A DNA stretch of 43,864 nucleotides from the NCBI GenBank assembly GCA_012515125.1, contig JAAYYY010000494.1, positions 1 to 43,864 on the forward strand, in the 5' to 3' direction. Each line of letters begins with the position of its first letter. Positions within the stretch are counted from its first letter, which is position 1. Source of the DNA: Chloroflexota bacterium (GTDB lineage: Bacteria > Chloroflexota > Anaerolineae > Promineifilales > Promineifilaceae). Below are positions 8,536 to 15,722 of this stretch, in pieces. Position numbers and translations under genes: made by a program. Below the pieces are notes generated by a model, which was given only the letters and a program-made list of their open reading frames with translations, made no database searches and had not been told where the DNA came from.

Positions 8536-8889
8536 TCAGTCGTTCTTCGCCGTACGTCCGCCGTGCTCCACGAAGAAGCGTTCCAGCTCGGGGGCGCGGT
8601 CGTCGTCTACCACGGCGACTACCACGGTGCCGCCGCGGCGCAGCCCCTGCGCATACCACTCGCGCGCTTCCTCGTCAATTTCCGGATATTCGTTGGCGGC
8701 GAAGGGCGCAAGGACCCGATCAAAAAATCCCCCACCGACCACCGAGTCAAGGTCGTCAAGACCGTCTATGTCGTCCAGTTCAGGCTCGATAACGCGCGTT
8801 TTCACTTCGGCAAAAGGGGTGTGGGCCATTGCGTCAAGAGCGCGGGTTGCTTCTGCCTGGTCGGCAAACAGGCTGGCTACGGTTGCCAT
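8536..8889 (-). CDS. YflT-like general stress protein (tentative)
   Basis: 117-residue acidic protein. The N-terminal ATVASLFADQAEATRALDAM and the C-terminal GGTVVVAVVDDDRAPELERFF give a ferredoxin-like alternation seen in the heat-induced YflT / general stress protein 17M family; the central part is Asp-rich with a GGGFFDRVLAPF segment. No signal peptide. The ATG at 8889 is chosen because GAAGGAG stands 8 bases upstream; an open frame extends 15 codons further without its own site. An 18-bp perfect palindrome (8522-8539) covers the stop codon. Family assignment is tentative and function unknown. Confidence 0.65.
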   Translation of the reverse strand: MATVASLFADQAEATRALDAMAHTPFAEVKTRVIEPELDDIDGLDDLDSVVGGGFFDRVLAPFAANEYPEIDEEAREWYAQGLRRGGTVVVAVVDDDRAPELERFFVEHGGRTAKND

Positions 8890-8932
8890 ATCAGGTACTC
8901 CTTCATCGATCGATCTCGTCTGCTCGCCTGCC

Positions 8933-8938
8933 ATTATA
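8933..8938 (-). promoter_or_regulatory. Candidate -10 box for the YflT-like gene
   Basis: A consensus TATAAT on the minus strand lies 44 bases before the start codon. No good -35 hexamer is present at 16-18 bases, so this is only a -10 call. Confidence 0.35.
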
Positions 8939-9108
8939 ATGGCCTCAGGGGAGAAATCGGCGCCGGGCAGACGAGATGTATCGCAATTTGTGCCCGGTTC
9001 TATATCTCGGGACGAGGGGCTGCGGCGGCCCGGTCGTTGCCGGGTGGCGGCGTCGAGATAGACGGGCCACGGCCGGGCCTGAGTTGAAGCAACGGCGCTT
9101 CGCCGATC

Positions 9109-9696
9109 TTACCGGGCAGCCGTCACGCTCTGGGACTGACCCTCGTGTATACCCTCGGCAAACTCCTCGACCAGCTTCGCGCAGAACGCGTCCAGGTCGT
9201 CCGGCTTGCGACTGGTTACCAGCCCATTGTCCACGATAACTTCCTGGTCCAGCCAGATTCCGCCGGCGTTGCGAATGTCTGTCTGCAGCGTCGGGTAAGA
9301 GGTCAGGCGACGGCCCTCGACCACGGCCGCTTCCACCAGCACCCATGGGCCGTGGCAGATCGCGGCAACCGGCTTGCCCTGCTCGAAGAAGCTGCGCACA
9401 AAGCGCACGGCGGCATCATTTCCGCGCAGCCTATCCGCGCCAACCGTGCCGCCGGGCACAATCACCGCGTCATAGTCATCGGCTGATACCTCGTCGAAGC
9501 TCTTATCGACGGTGAATGTATCGCCCGGCTCCAGGTCGTGGTTGTACGCCCGGACCTGGCCCGTTTTCTCGCCGATCACGTTAACTGTGCCGCCGGCATT
9601 GATGACTGCCTCCCGCGGCCGCTCAAACTCGACCTGTTCCGTACCCTTCGGGGCGATCAGAATAGCAACCTTCTTTCCACGCAATTCGTCAGCCAT
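9109..9696 (-). CDS. PfpI/DJ-1 family protein (YhbO/YraA-type deglycase)
   Basis: 195-residue class I glutamine-amidotransferase-fold protein. The nucleophile elbow AAICHGPW places Cys114-His115, and the conserved acidic residues of GTEQVEFERP (residues 18-27) complete the PfpI/DJ-1 site; LTSYPTLQTDIRNAGG and DNGLVTSRKPDDL are signatures of the PfpI subfamily. Such proteins have been described as protease, glyoxalase and protein or nucleotide deglycase, all directed at dicarbonyl or stress damage in the cytoplasm. GGAGGAG precedes ATG by 4 bases. It is divergent from the acetoacetyl-CoA ligase gene and downstream of no operon partner. Confidence 0.9.
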   Translation of the reverse strand: MADELRGKKVAILIAPKGTEQVEFERPREAVINAGGTVNVIGEKTGQVRAYNHDLEPGDTFTVDKSFDEVSADDYDAVIVPGGTVGADRLRGNDAAVRFVRSFFEQGKPVAAICHGPWVLVEAAVVEGRRLTSYPTLQTDIRNAGGIWLDQEVIVDNGLVTSRKPDDLDAFCAKLVEEFAEGIHEGQSQSVTAAR

Positions 9697-9830
9697 GTGG
9701 CTCCTCCATAAGCAGTAGGTGTTGTTTAGAAGACGGGTGGCCGGGAACGGTCCGGCCGGGCTGTCCCGTTGCCTGTGCAGGCTACCAGAGATAGCCGTAA
9801 CCGGCGTGGGTCAGGGGCATAAGAACGGGA

Positions 9831-9836
9831 TATAAT
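9831..9836 (+). promoter_or_regulatory. Candidate -10 box for acetoacetyl-CoA ligase
   Basis: Consensus TATAAT about 100 bases upstream of the start codon in the divergent gap 9697-9936. The -35 position is poor (GGGTCA), so confidence is low. Confidence 0.3.
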
Positions 9837-9936
9837 CGAGATACAGATCCAGCAGACAATCCGGCATAGCCCGGCAGACGCATGTCTATCGCCGCACCGG
9901 TCCAGTTGCGGTAGGAAGGAAGAGGAAGAGCGCACC

Positions 9937-11928
9937 ATGTCTACCGTCGAGGAAGGCACACTGCTTTGGCAACCATCAGACGACGTCATCGCCGAGGCGA
10001 ACCTGACGCGCTTCATGGACTGGCTGGCGCGGGAGCGCGGGTTGCAGTTCGGCAGCTACGACGAGCTGTGGGCCTGGTCAGTAAGCCAGATAGAGGCGTT
10101 CTGGCAGAGCATCTGGGACTACTTCGGCGTCACAGCTTCGGCCCGACCAGAGGCTATTCTGCCAAAGCGTACGATGCCCGGCGCAGAGTGGTTCCCCGGC
10201 GCGCGGCTGAACTACGCCGAGAACATCTTCTCCCGCATGAAGCGGGATGGTCCGGCCGTTATCTACCAACCGGAGGAAGGGCCGGCCGTCGAGCTTGACT
10301 ATGAGTCGCTACGTCGCCAGACGGCAGCGCTGGCTGCGCTCCTTCGCGACCTCGGCGTGCAGCGGGGCGATCGTGTGGCGGCCTATCTGCCCAATATCCC
10401 CGAGGCGATCGTCGGCCTGCTGGCGACTGCCAGCCTGGGCGCGATCTGGTCGAGCTGCTCGCCCGACTTCGGCAGCCGCAGCGTCCTCGACCGCTTCAGC
10501 CAGATCGAGCCGAAAGTGCTGCTGGCGGTGGATGGCTATCGCTACAATGGCAAGCCGTTCGACCGCCGGGCTATCGTGCGCGAGCTACAGGCCGCTCTGC
10601 CCAGCCTGCAGCAGACGATCCTGGTGCCGCAGCTCTACGAGGGGGAAGAGGCGCGCCGGGGAATGGGGGCGACGAGGCTCTGGGATGGCGAAGCACACGC
10701 AGCCAACGGGGATACTCCGCTGGCCTTTGAACAGCTTCCGTTCGACCATCCGCTGTGGGTGCTCTACTCCTCTGGAACGACGGGGCTGCCCAAGCCGCTG
10801 GTACATGGGCATGGCGGCATCGTGCTCGAACACCTCAAAGAGACGGTACTGCACATGGACTTGCAGCCCGGAGATCGCTTCTACTGGTACACAAGCACCG
10901 GATGGATGATGTGGAACTATCTGGTCGGCGGGCTGCTCAGCGGGGCAAGCATCGTCGTCTATAATGGCGCGCCGGCGTATCCCGACTTCTACCGGCAGTG
11001 GAAAATGGCTGAGGAGCTGGGGATTACCTATTTCGGCACCTCTGCGGCCTTCATTCACGCCTGTATGAAGGAAGGTGTCGATCCGGCTGAGCGGCACGAT
11101 CTACAAAGCATCCGCGCGCTCGGCTCCACCGGCTCGCCTCTCTCCCCGGCCGGCTTTGCCTGGGTCTACGATCACGTCAGCCGCCATCTGGCGCTGGAGT
11201 CGTTCAGCGGCGGCACCGACCTGTGTACGGGTTTCCTCGGTGGCGTGCGCACCCAGCCTGTCTATGCGGCGGAGATTCAGGCGCGCTCTCTGGGCGCCAG
11301 CGTGCAGGCCTGGAATGACGCCGGGCAGCCGGTAACCGGCGAAGTGGGCGAGCTGGTTATTACCCAGCCGATGCCCACGATGCCACTCTATTTCTGGAAC
11401 GACGAAGGCCATGCCCGCTACCTTTCAAGCTACTTTGAGATGTATCCCGGCGTGTGGCGCCACGGCGACTGGATCAAGATCAACGAGCGCGGCGGCTGCG
11501 TCATTTACGGTCGTTCCGACGCGACGATCAACCGCTACGGCGTGCGCATGGGCACCAGCGAAATCTACGACGTGGTGCAGTCGCTGGACGAGGTGACTGA
11601 TTGCCTGGTGGTAGACCTGGAAGGGCTGGAAGGCGAATCGTATATGCCGCTTTTCGTCGTACTTGCTACGGGGGCAGTTCTGGACGATGCGCTGCAGCAG
11701 AAGATACGCGACGCACTACGCGAACAGCTCTCACCGCGCCACGTACCTGACGAAATTGTCGCCGTGCCAGAGATCCCCTATACGTTGAGTGGGAAAAAGA
11801 TGGAGCTTCCCGTGCGGCGCGTGCTCAAGGGACGTCCGCTGGAAAGAGCCGCCAACCCCGATGCGATGCGCAATCCCAGGGCCATCGAGTACTTCGTCGA
11901 GGTTGCCCGCCGGCGACAGAAAGGCTGA
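9937..11928 (+). CDS. Acetoacetate-CoA ligase
   Basis: 663-residue AMP-forming ligase that activates acetoacetate (or a related short 3-oxo acid) to its CoA thioester. The N-terminal ACAS domain has WFPGARLNYAENIF, typical of acetoacetyl-CoA synthetases; the P-loop YSSGTTGLPK is at residues 277-286, SSGTGWMMWN-like region STGWMMWN follows, and the C-terminal catalytic lysine motif SGKKME is near residue 620. Length equals the family norm (about 650). Ribosome site GGAAGAGG lies about 10 bases upstream. A class II HMG-CoA reductase is encoded 10 kb away, so the two may share the acetoacetyl-CoA/mevalonate branch, but they are not cotranscribed. It converges on the PAC2 gene with only 8 bases between stops. 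Confidence 0.92.
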   Translation: MSTVEEGTLLWQPSDDVIAEANLTRFMDWLARERGLQFGSYDELWAWSVSQIEAFWQSIWDYFGVTASARPEAILPKRTMPGAEWFPGARLNYAENIFSRMKRDGPAVIYQPEEGPAVELDYESLRRQTAALAALLRDLGVQRGDRVAAYLPNIPEAIVGLLATASLGAIWSSCSPDFGSRSVLDRFSQIEPKVLLAVDGYRYNGKPFDRRAIVRELQAALPSLQQTILVPQLYEGEEARRGMGATRLWDGEAHAANGDTPLAFEQLPFDHPLWVLYSSGTTGLPKPLVHGHGGIVLEHLKETVLHMDLQPGDRFYWYTSTGWMMWNYLVGGLLSGASIVVYNGAPAYPDFYRQWKMAEELGITYFGTSAAFIHACMKEGVDPAERHDLQSIRALGSTGSPLSPAGFAWVYDHVSRHLALESFSGGTDLCTGFLGGVRTQPVYAAEIQARSLGASVQAWNDAGQPVTGEVGELVITQPMPTMPLYFWNDEGHARYLSSYFEMYPGVWRHGDWIKINERGGCVIYGRSDATINRYGVRMGTSEIYDVVQSLDEVTDCLVVDLEGLEGESYMPLFVVLATGAVLDDALQQKIRDALREQLSPRHVPDEIVAVPEIPYTLSGKKMELPVRRVLKGRPLERAANPDAMRNPRAIEYFVEVARRRQKG

Positions 11929-11936
11929 TGCCCCCG

Positions 11937-12866
11937 TTATGACCCAGACGACTCCTCGTCGTCGAAGAGCCGCCTGAGCTCATCTTCCCAGACACTGCCC
12001 AGCGGCTCGAAGGGCTGTTCGTCAAAGCTGTCGGAAAGCCGCTGCATGTAGTCCCGCACGCCGAGCCCTGGGGCCATCTCGTCCAGCTCGGCGACCTTGG
12101 CATCCACAGTCTGTACCAGCTTTTCGCTCTTCTCCTCCAGATCGGCCAGGTCGAACTCCAGACCGAGCAGACGGTTTACCCGGCGCATCACGCCCAGCCA
12201 GGCCATGAAGTCATTCTCGATGCGGATGGCGTTGCCAATTTCCGGCACGTTGGTGAAGTCGTAGGTGGGCACAAAGGCGTAGAAACCGACGTGGGCCACT
12301 TCGCGCTCCATCGCCCGGCGGCAGAAGACCGAGCTGATGCTTGCCCCACCCTGATAATCGGAAAAGGTGACCGCCAGCTCGTCCAGCCGCTCCTTCAGCT
12401 CGGGCAAACTGTAGATTGCCGAGACGGTGCGCTCGCGGTCATAGGGCAGCTCGCCATAGACGCCGGCCAGGCTGATGATACAGCGGACGTTGAGCTGCTG
12501 GGCAGCGTCGAGCAGCGCGGCGATGTAGCGCTCCACGTGTAGCTGCGGCTCGTCGCCGAGGAAGAAGATCACGCCGCGGTCCTCTTCACCCGCGTAAAAG
12601 AACTTGTTCTCCGGCATCTCCAACCTGTCGGGGAAGCCGTCCAGAAAGGTCACCTCCGGCCGGACCAGTTCGTGCGTTCCCGGGATCTGGAAGAGGTAGA
12701 ACTCCTCCGAGTCGATGGAGCCGATCTGACGTGCTTGTGTCATATTGATGAGGTATTGGGGGAGATTTGAGCTGATGGAACCACCATCGGCCCACTGCCG
12801 CCAGCCCACAATCATGTACAGCTCTCTGGCACTCGGCTGTTCCCAGATTTCCAACACGTCGGCCAT
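11937..12866 (-). CDS. PAC2 (proteasome assembly chaperone) family protein
   Basis: 309-residue soluble protein of the PAC2/archaeal PbaB type. Visible family features are the opening MIVGWRQWADGGSISSNLPQYLI, the RPEVTFLDG segment, FFLGDEPQLHVERY and the hinge LAGVYGELPYDRERTVSAI, then SISSVFCRRAMEREV and VGFYAFVPTYDF. The C-terminal third is a charged coiled-coil-like helix ending LFDDEES. Bacterial members occur in Actinobacteria and Chloroflexota; their role outside proteasome assembly is unsettled. The start at 12866 has GGAGGG 7-8 bases upstream and is preferred to two further upstream in-frame ATGs. Confidence 0.85.
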   Translation of the reverse strand: MADVLEIWEQPSARELYMIVGWRQWADGGSISSNLPQYLINMTQARQIGSIDSEEFYLFQIPGTHELVRPEVTFLDGFPDRLEMPENKFFYAGEEDRGVIFFLGDEPQLHVERYIAALLDAAQQLNVRCIISLAGVYGELPYDRERTVSAIYSLPELKERLDELAVTFSDYQGGASISSVFCRRAMEREVAHVGFYAFVPTYDFTNVPEIGNAIRIENDFMAWLGVMRRVNRLLGLEFDLADLEEKSEKLVQTVDAKVAELDEMAPGLGVRDYMQRLSDSFDEQPFEPLGSVWEDELRRLFDDEESSGS

Positions 12867-12938
12867 CGCGTCACCCTCCATGCCGGCAGCAGAGCGCACC
12901 GCCGGCTCCAAGGTTAAGGTCTGTAGCCGTATGCTACT

Positions 12939-12969
12939 CGAAAAGAGAGCCCGGACACAAGGCGGGCTC
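12939..12969 (-). terminator. Intrinsic terminator between PIG-L and PAC2 genes
   Basis: Minus-strand 7-bp stem (12969-12963 with 12953-12947), 9-base loop, then TCTTTTCG. It separates the upstream GNAT/PIG-L pair from the PAC2 gene. Confidence 0.65.
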
Positions 12970-12989
12970 GCGCCGCTCTATCTCAATTC

Positions 12990-13703
12990 TTACCAGACCT
13001 CCACCCGGCGGAAGGCTTCGGCATAGGGCAGGCCGGCGGCCTCGCCCCGGTCCCTGTCCAGCTCTCGCATCCACTCCAGGCTCTTCTCGCCTTCCGGGAA
13101 CTGGCTAACGTGCGCCAGACAGGCCTCCATCTTCACGCCGTACACGGGCGTCACGTCCACGATCACATCCGGGTCTCCGCCGGTGGCAAAGAGGAAGATG
13201 CGCTCCAGCCGGCTGAGAGCCGCTCCCGGCGCTGCGAGCTGTTCCGGCCGGTAGAGGGGCATCTTGGCCGGAATAAAGGCGTCGAGCGCCGCCTGTCCTG
13301 CGGCCCGGTGATCAGGGTGGATCTGGCCTGTCCAGTAGGGATCGAAGGTGAACATCGTGTCGGCGCCCGTTATCCGGTAGAGCCGGGTAAGCTCGGCGCG
13401 CAGCTCAAGCGACGGCAACAGCTCTCCGTCGTGATAACCCAGGGTAAACGTGCTCTGGATGCCCAGAATACGCGCAGCGGCTTCCGTCTCCTGCATGCGG
13501 GTGGCAGCCAGCGCCGGACGGAGGGTGCTGCCATCCTGCGCGCCGAGATCGCCGAGCGTGCAGTTGACAAGGAAGATCTGTACCCCGCGGCGGGCCAGCA
13601 AGGCCAGCGTGCCGCCGCACATTGTCTCGGCGTCGTCGGCATGGGCGCCGACCACAATCAGTCGCTGTACGTCGTGAAAGGCTTCAATACCCTGGCTGTC
13701 CAT
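12990..13703 (-). CDS. PIG-L/LmbE family deacetylase
   Basis: 237-residue zinc hydrolase of the PIG-L family, which removes acetyl groups from N-acetylglucosaminyl conjugates (for example in mycothiol, bacillithiol or glycolipid pathways). Metal ligands are visible as His21/Asp24 in GAHADDAE and His132 in QIHPDHRA (129-132), plus the catalytic Asp23. The usual proline of the HPDD motif is Ala22 here. LGYHDGELLPS and the C-terminal KMEACLAHVSQFP are also typical. Its start overlaps the end of the GNAT gene by 20 bases, so the two are translationally coupled. An acetyltransferase-deacetylase pair is suggestive, but a common substrate is inference. Confidence 0.88.
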   Translation of the reverse strand: MDSQGIEAFHDVQRLIVVGAHADDAETMCGGTLALLARRGVQIFLVNCTLGDLGAQDGSTLRPALAATRMQETEAAARILGIQSTFTLGYHDGELLPSLELRAELTRLYRITGADTMFTFDPYWTGQIHPDHRAAGQAALDAFIPAKMPLYRPEQLAAPGAALSRLERIFLFATGGDPDVIVDVTPVYGVKMEACLAHVSQFPEGEKSLEWMRELDRDRGEAAGLPYAEAFRRVEVW

Positions 13704-14523
13704 CTGCGGGTCTCTCGGTACTCATAGCCGGCGCGGCGTCATAGTCGGCGTCAAGGGTAGGGCGCCACTGGCAGCCGTGGGCAATAGTCAGGAGGCGAAA
13801 GCCATGGCGGGCGACAATCGGCCGGCTCATGTGGCTGGCGTCGATAATCAGGTAGCGCTTGTCCCGCGCGATCGCTTCCTGGACGCGGGTTGCCAGAAGG
13901 GCGCTGTACAGCCCCCGGCGGCGGTAATCAGGCAGCGTCGAGCCGCCCCACAGACCGGCGAAGGGGCTGTCCGGGTAGAAGTAAGTCCAGGCGGCGGAGA
14001 CCGGCCTCTCGTCGGCGTAGGCCACGTAGATACTGAGGTAATCGGGCCGGGCCATGTCGCCGCCTAGCTGCGGGTAGACCCAGTCAAAGGGCACGTCGTA
14101 CACGCCTCGCAGGACCGAAACGACGTCGTCAAGCTGCTCGGGGCCTGCCAGCCGGCGCACGTCGGCCTCCACGGGCGCCAGCAGGGACTCCGGCGCCGCC
14201 TGCAGGTCCAGCACCATGATTGTGTCCGGCTCGTCGGCCACGAGCCCGTGAGCCAGCAATCGATCGCGCAGGTCGCCCGGCCTATCGTGGTCGTAGACTT
14301 TCCATTCAAAGGGCTGGCCCAGCTCACGGAAAAAGGCGATCTGCTCTTCAATAGCCGCGTCGGCGCTCTCTTCATCCAGCTCGCTGTAGAGCACGAAGTT
14401 CAGCCGTGGTGGCTCGGCGACGTGGCGGACGACGCCGTTCACGACATCGCGGCGGGTGTGCCTGTAGCCGATCTCCCTGCGCAGGGCGCGGTCGTACAGG
14501 GCAAGCAGGCTCTCGTCGGTCAT
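13684..14523 (-). CDS. GNAT family N-acetyltransferase
   Basis: 279-residue protein whose C-terminal half has the GNAT acetyl-CoA site: YVAYADERPVSAAWTYFY (beta4), GLWGGSTLPDYRRRGLYSALLATRVQEA (beta4-alpha3 with the R/Q-x-x-G-x pyrophosphate loop) and the final ASHMSRPIVARHGFRLL. The N-terminal half (LNFVLYSELDEES, FEWKVYDHDRPGDLRDRLLAHGL) is a degenerate GNAT-like domain. Acceptor unknown. The ATG at 14523 is preferred over the ATG 18 bases upstream because GAGAGG sits 6 bases before it and a -10 box at 14555-14560 leaves a short leader. Confidence 0.82.
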   Translation of the reverse strand: MTDESLLALYDRALRREIGYRHTRRDVVNGVVRHVAEPPRLNFVLYSELDEESADAAIEEQIAFFRELGQPFEWKVYDHDRPGDLRDRLLAHGLVADEPDTIMVLDLQAAPESLLAPVEADVRRLAGPEQLDDVVSVLRGVYDVPFDWVYPQLGGDMARPDYLSIYVAYADERPVSAAWTYFYPDSPFAGLWGGSTLPDYRRRGLYSALLATRVQEAIARDKRYLIIDASHMSRPIVARHGFRLLTIAHGCQWRPTLDADYDAAPAMSTERPADGQPGY

Positions 14524-14554
14524 CAGGATCCTCTCACTCATCCGGTTGGGGATT

Positions 14555-14583
14555 ATTCTAGCGCCGGCCCACGCTTTTGTCTG
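14555..14583 (-). promoter_or_regulatory. Candidate promoter of the GNAT/PIG-L unit
   Basis: Minus-strand CAGACA, 17-base spacer, TAGAAT. The start point would be about 25 bases before the chosen GNAT start codon. It faces away from the DUF488 promoter, so both promoters share the 14524-14637 gap. Confidence 0.42.
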
Positions 14584-14602
14584 CAGCCGGTACGTCCGGC
14601 GA

Positions 14603-14631
14603 TTTTGCCTGCCGGGTAATTCGCGTACAAT
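14603..14631 (+). promoter_or_regulatory. Candidate promoter for a leaderless DUF488 mRNA
   Basis: TTTTGC, 17-base spacer, TACAAT ending only 6 bases before the ATG at 14638. Transcription should begin at or next to the A of the start codon. No Shine-Dalgarno sequence precedes the ATG, consistent with leaderless translation. Confidence 0.5.
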
Positions 14632-14637
14632 GGGCCT

Positions 14638-15195
14638 ATGGGCAAAGCACCACTTTACACCATCGGTTATGGGGCGCGGGACATTTCCTCCTTTATCGCC
14701 GTCCTGCAGAAATACGAGATCGCCTATCTGATCGACATCCGTTCCCGCCCCTACTCCCGCTACAAGCCCGAGTTCTCCAAACAGCCGTTGGCGGAACAGC
14801 TACAACAGGCCGGTATCCGTTACGTCTACATGGGCGACACGCTCGGCGGCCAGCCGGACGATCCCACCTGTTACGTAGAAGGCAAGGTGGATTACGAGAA
14901 GGTACAGGAGCAGCCCTTTTACCAGCGCGGCCTGGAGCGTCTGCGCGAGGCCCAGCGCCAGGGTCTGCGCGTCGCCCTGATGTGTAGCGAGGGCAAGCCA
15001 GAGCAGTGCCACCGCAGCAAGCTAATCGGCAGGAGCCTGGATGCAGAGGAATTGCCGGTCGCACACATTGACGAATACGACGAGGTAGTGACCCAGCAGG
15101 AGGTAATGGCGCGGCTGCATGGCGGACAGCTCACGCTATTTGACCTGCAATATACCTCGCGCAAGCGGTACCAGCAGGAAGAAGATGAACCGTAA
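14638..15195 (+). CDS. DUF488 family protein, first copy
   Basis: 185-residue DUF488 protein. The N-terminal PLYTIGYGARDISSFIAVLQ, the loop IDIRSRPYSRYKPEFSK (residues 33-49) and the C-terminal ALMCSEGKPEQCHRSKLIG are the three diagnostic blocks; the Cys and the CHR triad are the presumed functional residues. It ends with an insert reading LHGGQLTLFDLQYTSRKRY, common to the longer members. The biochemical function of DUF488 is not established. No ribosome site; leaderless start inferred. Its stop overlaps the next gene by 11 bases, and the cassette continues with a second DUF488 and a RecQ helicase on the same strand. Confidence 0.9.
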   Translation: MGKAPLYTIGYGARDISSFIAVLQKYEIAYLIDIRSRPYSRYKPEFSKQPLAEQLQQAGIRYVYMGDTLGGQPDDPTCYVEGKVDYEKVQEQPFYQRGLERLREAQRQGLRVALMCSEGKPEQCHRSKLIGRSLDAEELPVAHIDEYDEVVTQQEVMARLHGGQLTLFDLQYTSRKRYQQEEDEP

Positions 15196-15679
15196 GATCG
15201 TGACCGTCGGCGTCTACGGCGCATCCGAAGAGGCGTTCTTCCGGGCGCTGCAGGAGGCGGGGGTCGATACCTTCGTGGACATCCGCCGGCGGCGCGGCGT
15301 GCGCGGTTCGGAGTACGCCTATGCGAATAGCCAGCGGCTACAGGCCCGCCTGGCCGAAATGGGCATACGTTACGTGCACCTGCTGGAGCTGGCGCCGACC
15401 GAGGCGGTCAGGCAGGTGCAGTATGCCGCCGACGCCCAGACAAAAACGGCGAAGCGGGCCCGCAATGCGCTCAGTGCGCAATTCGTCTCCGCTTTTCGGG
15501 ACGAGATTCTGGCCCGCCAGACGCCGGCCGTCTTCTGGGACGCACTGCCGGCAGACGCCAGAGTGGTGGCTCTGTTCTGTGTCGAGCGGGAAGCGGCGGC
15601 GTGCCACCGTTCGCTCGTCGCGGATTGGCTCGCGGAGCAAGAAGAGATAGTCGTCGAACACATCGTGCCTGGAGAGTAG
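15185..15679 (+). CDS. DUF488 family protein, second divergent copy
   Basis: 164-residue protein from ATG at 15185, inside the 3' end of the first DUF488 gene (11-base overlap). It keeps the same blocks in altered form: KIVTVGVYGASEEAFFRALQEAG, VDIRRRRGVRGSEYAYANSQRL, IRYVHLLELAPTEAVRQVQ and VALFCVEREAAACHRSLVADWL. It is shorter and only remotely similar to its neighbour, so the pair is an old divergence and not a recent duplication; a heteromeric pairing is possible. An alternative start at 15119 would lie wholly inside the upstream gene and adds a segment without family similarity. Upstream CAGGAAGAAG may serve as the ribosome site. Confidence 0.86.
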   Translation: MNRKIVTVGVYGASEEAFFRALQEAGVDTFVDIRRRRGVRGSEYAYANSQRLQARLAEMGIRYVHLLELAPTEAVRQVQYAADAQTKTAKRARNALSAQFVSAFRDEILARQTPAVFWDALPADARVVALFCVEREAAACHRSLVADWLAEQEEIVVEHIVPGE

Positions 15680-15722
15680 CGCCCGGCTGCTCTCATCGGG
15701 AAGTAGGGAAATCGGGGAACGG

